Source: Syntrophaceae bacterium UBA6255
GTDB taxonomy: Bacteria > Desulfobacterota > Syntrophia > Syntrophales > Smithellaceae
DNA: 6,029 nucleotides
Assembly: GCA_002441205.1 (NCBI GenBank)
Contig: DJVN01000143.1
Span: 1 to 6,029 of the forward strand
Direction of reading: 5' to 3'
Both the position numbers and the translations under genes were made by a program. Below are positions 5,593 to 6,029 of the stretch, one piece after another; positions within the stretch are counted from its first letter, which is position 1; each line of letters begins with the position of its first letter. Under the pieces are notes generated by a model. The model saw nothing but the letters and a program-made list of their open reading frames with translations, was not told the origin of the DNA and did no database searches.

Positions 5593-5632
5593 TGTAAAAT
5601 AAATTAACAGGACTATTTGCAAGGAGATAGTT

Positions 5633-6029
5633 ATGAATATAGGAAAAATTGTTCAAGTTATTGGACCTGTCGTTGACGTGGCTTTTGAGGAAGGCAAGCT
5701 TCCCAGTATTTTAAACGCAATTACCATTACCAATCCCGCCATCAATGATGAGGAAGATAATTTGGTCGTTGAAGTTGCGCTGCATTTGGGTGACAATGTT
5801 GTCCGCTGTATCGCCATGGATATTACCGACGGTTTGGTTCGCGGCATGAAAGCAAAGGATACCGGCGCTCCTATCATGGTACCGGTCGGCAAAGAAGGTC
5901 TCGGCAGAATCTTAAACGTTGTCGGACGTCCCGTGGATGGTCTCGGACCGATTAACGCGCAAATTAAAATGCCGATTCACCGTGAATCGCCAACATTCCT
6001 GGAACAGGATACATCCGTGCACGTTCTGG
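5633..6029 (+). CDS. atpD: ATP synthase F1 subunit beta (3' end cut off)
   Basis: Beta carries the catalytic sites of F1. Only the first 132 residues are in the window (full length is about 465-475). Visible are the N-terminal beta-barrel MNIGKIVQVIGPVVDVAF (1-18), VVEVALHLGDNVVRCIAMD (45-63), DGLVRGMKAKDTGAPIMVPVG (66-86), then LGRILNVVGRPVDGLGPI (90-107) and HRESPTFLEQDTSVHVL (116-132). These are strongly conserved in beta subunits. The P-loop (GGAGVGKT in this family), the DELSEED loop and the end of the gene lie beyond the edge. The ATG has an excellent ribosome binding site, AAGGAG (5621-5626), 6 bases away. It follows gamma by 63 bases with a small hairpin between. The epsilon gene (atpC) is expected next, outside the window. 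Confidence 0.98.
   Translation, partial: MNIGKIVQVIGPVVDVAFEEGKLPSILNAITITNPAINDEEDNLVVEVALHLGDNVVRCIAMDITDGLVRGMKAKDTGAPIMVPVGKEGLGRILNVVGRPVDGLGPINAQIKMPIHRESPTFLEQDTSVHVL

Noticed and set aside
5653..5892. 79-codon minus-strand frame opposite the start of beta
   Set aside because: It is a shadow of the clearly recognised beta coding sequence.
1..6029. CRISPR arrays, tRNA or rRNA genes, insertion sequences, phage or defence genes
   Set aside because: I saw no spaced direct repeats, cloverleaf sequences, transposase or integrase motifs. All coding space is used by rodA, bactofilin and atp genes.

Overview
The window is an ordinary bacterial housekeeping region read entirely on the + strand. 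It holds the 3' part of a SEDS-family peptidoglycan polymerase gene (rodA), a small bactofilin gene, and the first six genes of an F-type ATP synthase operon in the order b', b, delta, alpha, gamma, beta. Beta is cut by the right edge. Three things together suggest a Gram-negative bacterium of the Desulfobacterota (former Deltaproteobacteria). There are paired b' and b genes, a b subunit with a signal-peptide-like N-terminus, and no a or c subunit genes at the head of the operon next to a bactofilin. This placement comes from knowledge of operon architecture, not from a database search, and I would not go below phylum or class. The DNA looks moderately AT-rich, most visibly between the genes.

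Layout: 1-803 rodA (N-terminus missing); 841-1218 bactofilin (GTG start, probably cotranscribed with rodA); 1219-1567 a 349-base AT-rich gap without a credible gene; 1568-2002 b'; 1999-2583 b; 2580-3122 delta; 3126-4640 alpha; 4691-5569 gamma; 5633-6029 beta (first 132 residues). From b' to alpha the genes overlap by 4 bases or lie 3 bases apart. Gaps of 50 and 63 bases precede gamma and beta. Each complete gene has a convincing ribosome binding site.

The genes form two functional groups. RodA and bactofilin belong to cell-envelope and cell-shape biology: RodA polymerises glycan strands and bactofilin forms a membrane-associated polymer scaffold. The atp genes encode the F1 head (alpha, beta, gamma, delta here, with epsilon expected just past the edge) and the two different peripheral-stalk subunits. 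The rotor ring (c) and the proton channel (a) must be encoded elsewhere in the genome.

I see no undescribed multi-gene system. The most interesting part is the 349-base gap before the ATP synthase genes. Its last 190 bases contain several inverted repeats. Three of them (1472-1546) nest exactly as a three-way-junction RNA ending 10 bases before the ribosome binding site of the first atp gene. One arm of it also looks like a weak intrinsic terminator. A leader or attenuator acting on the atp operon is a testable inference. Other points of note are the start-codon pattern (ATG for three-copy alpha and beta, TTG for delta, GTG for gamma) and a hairpin in the gamma-beta gap.
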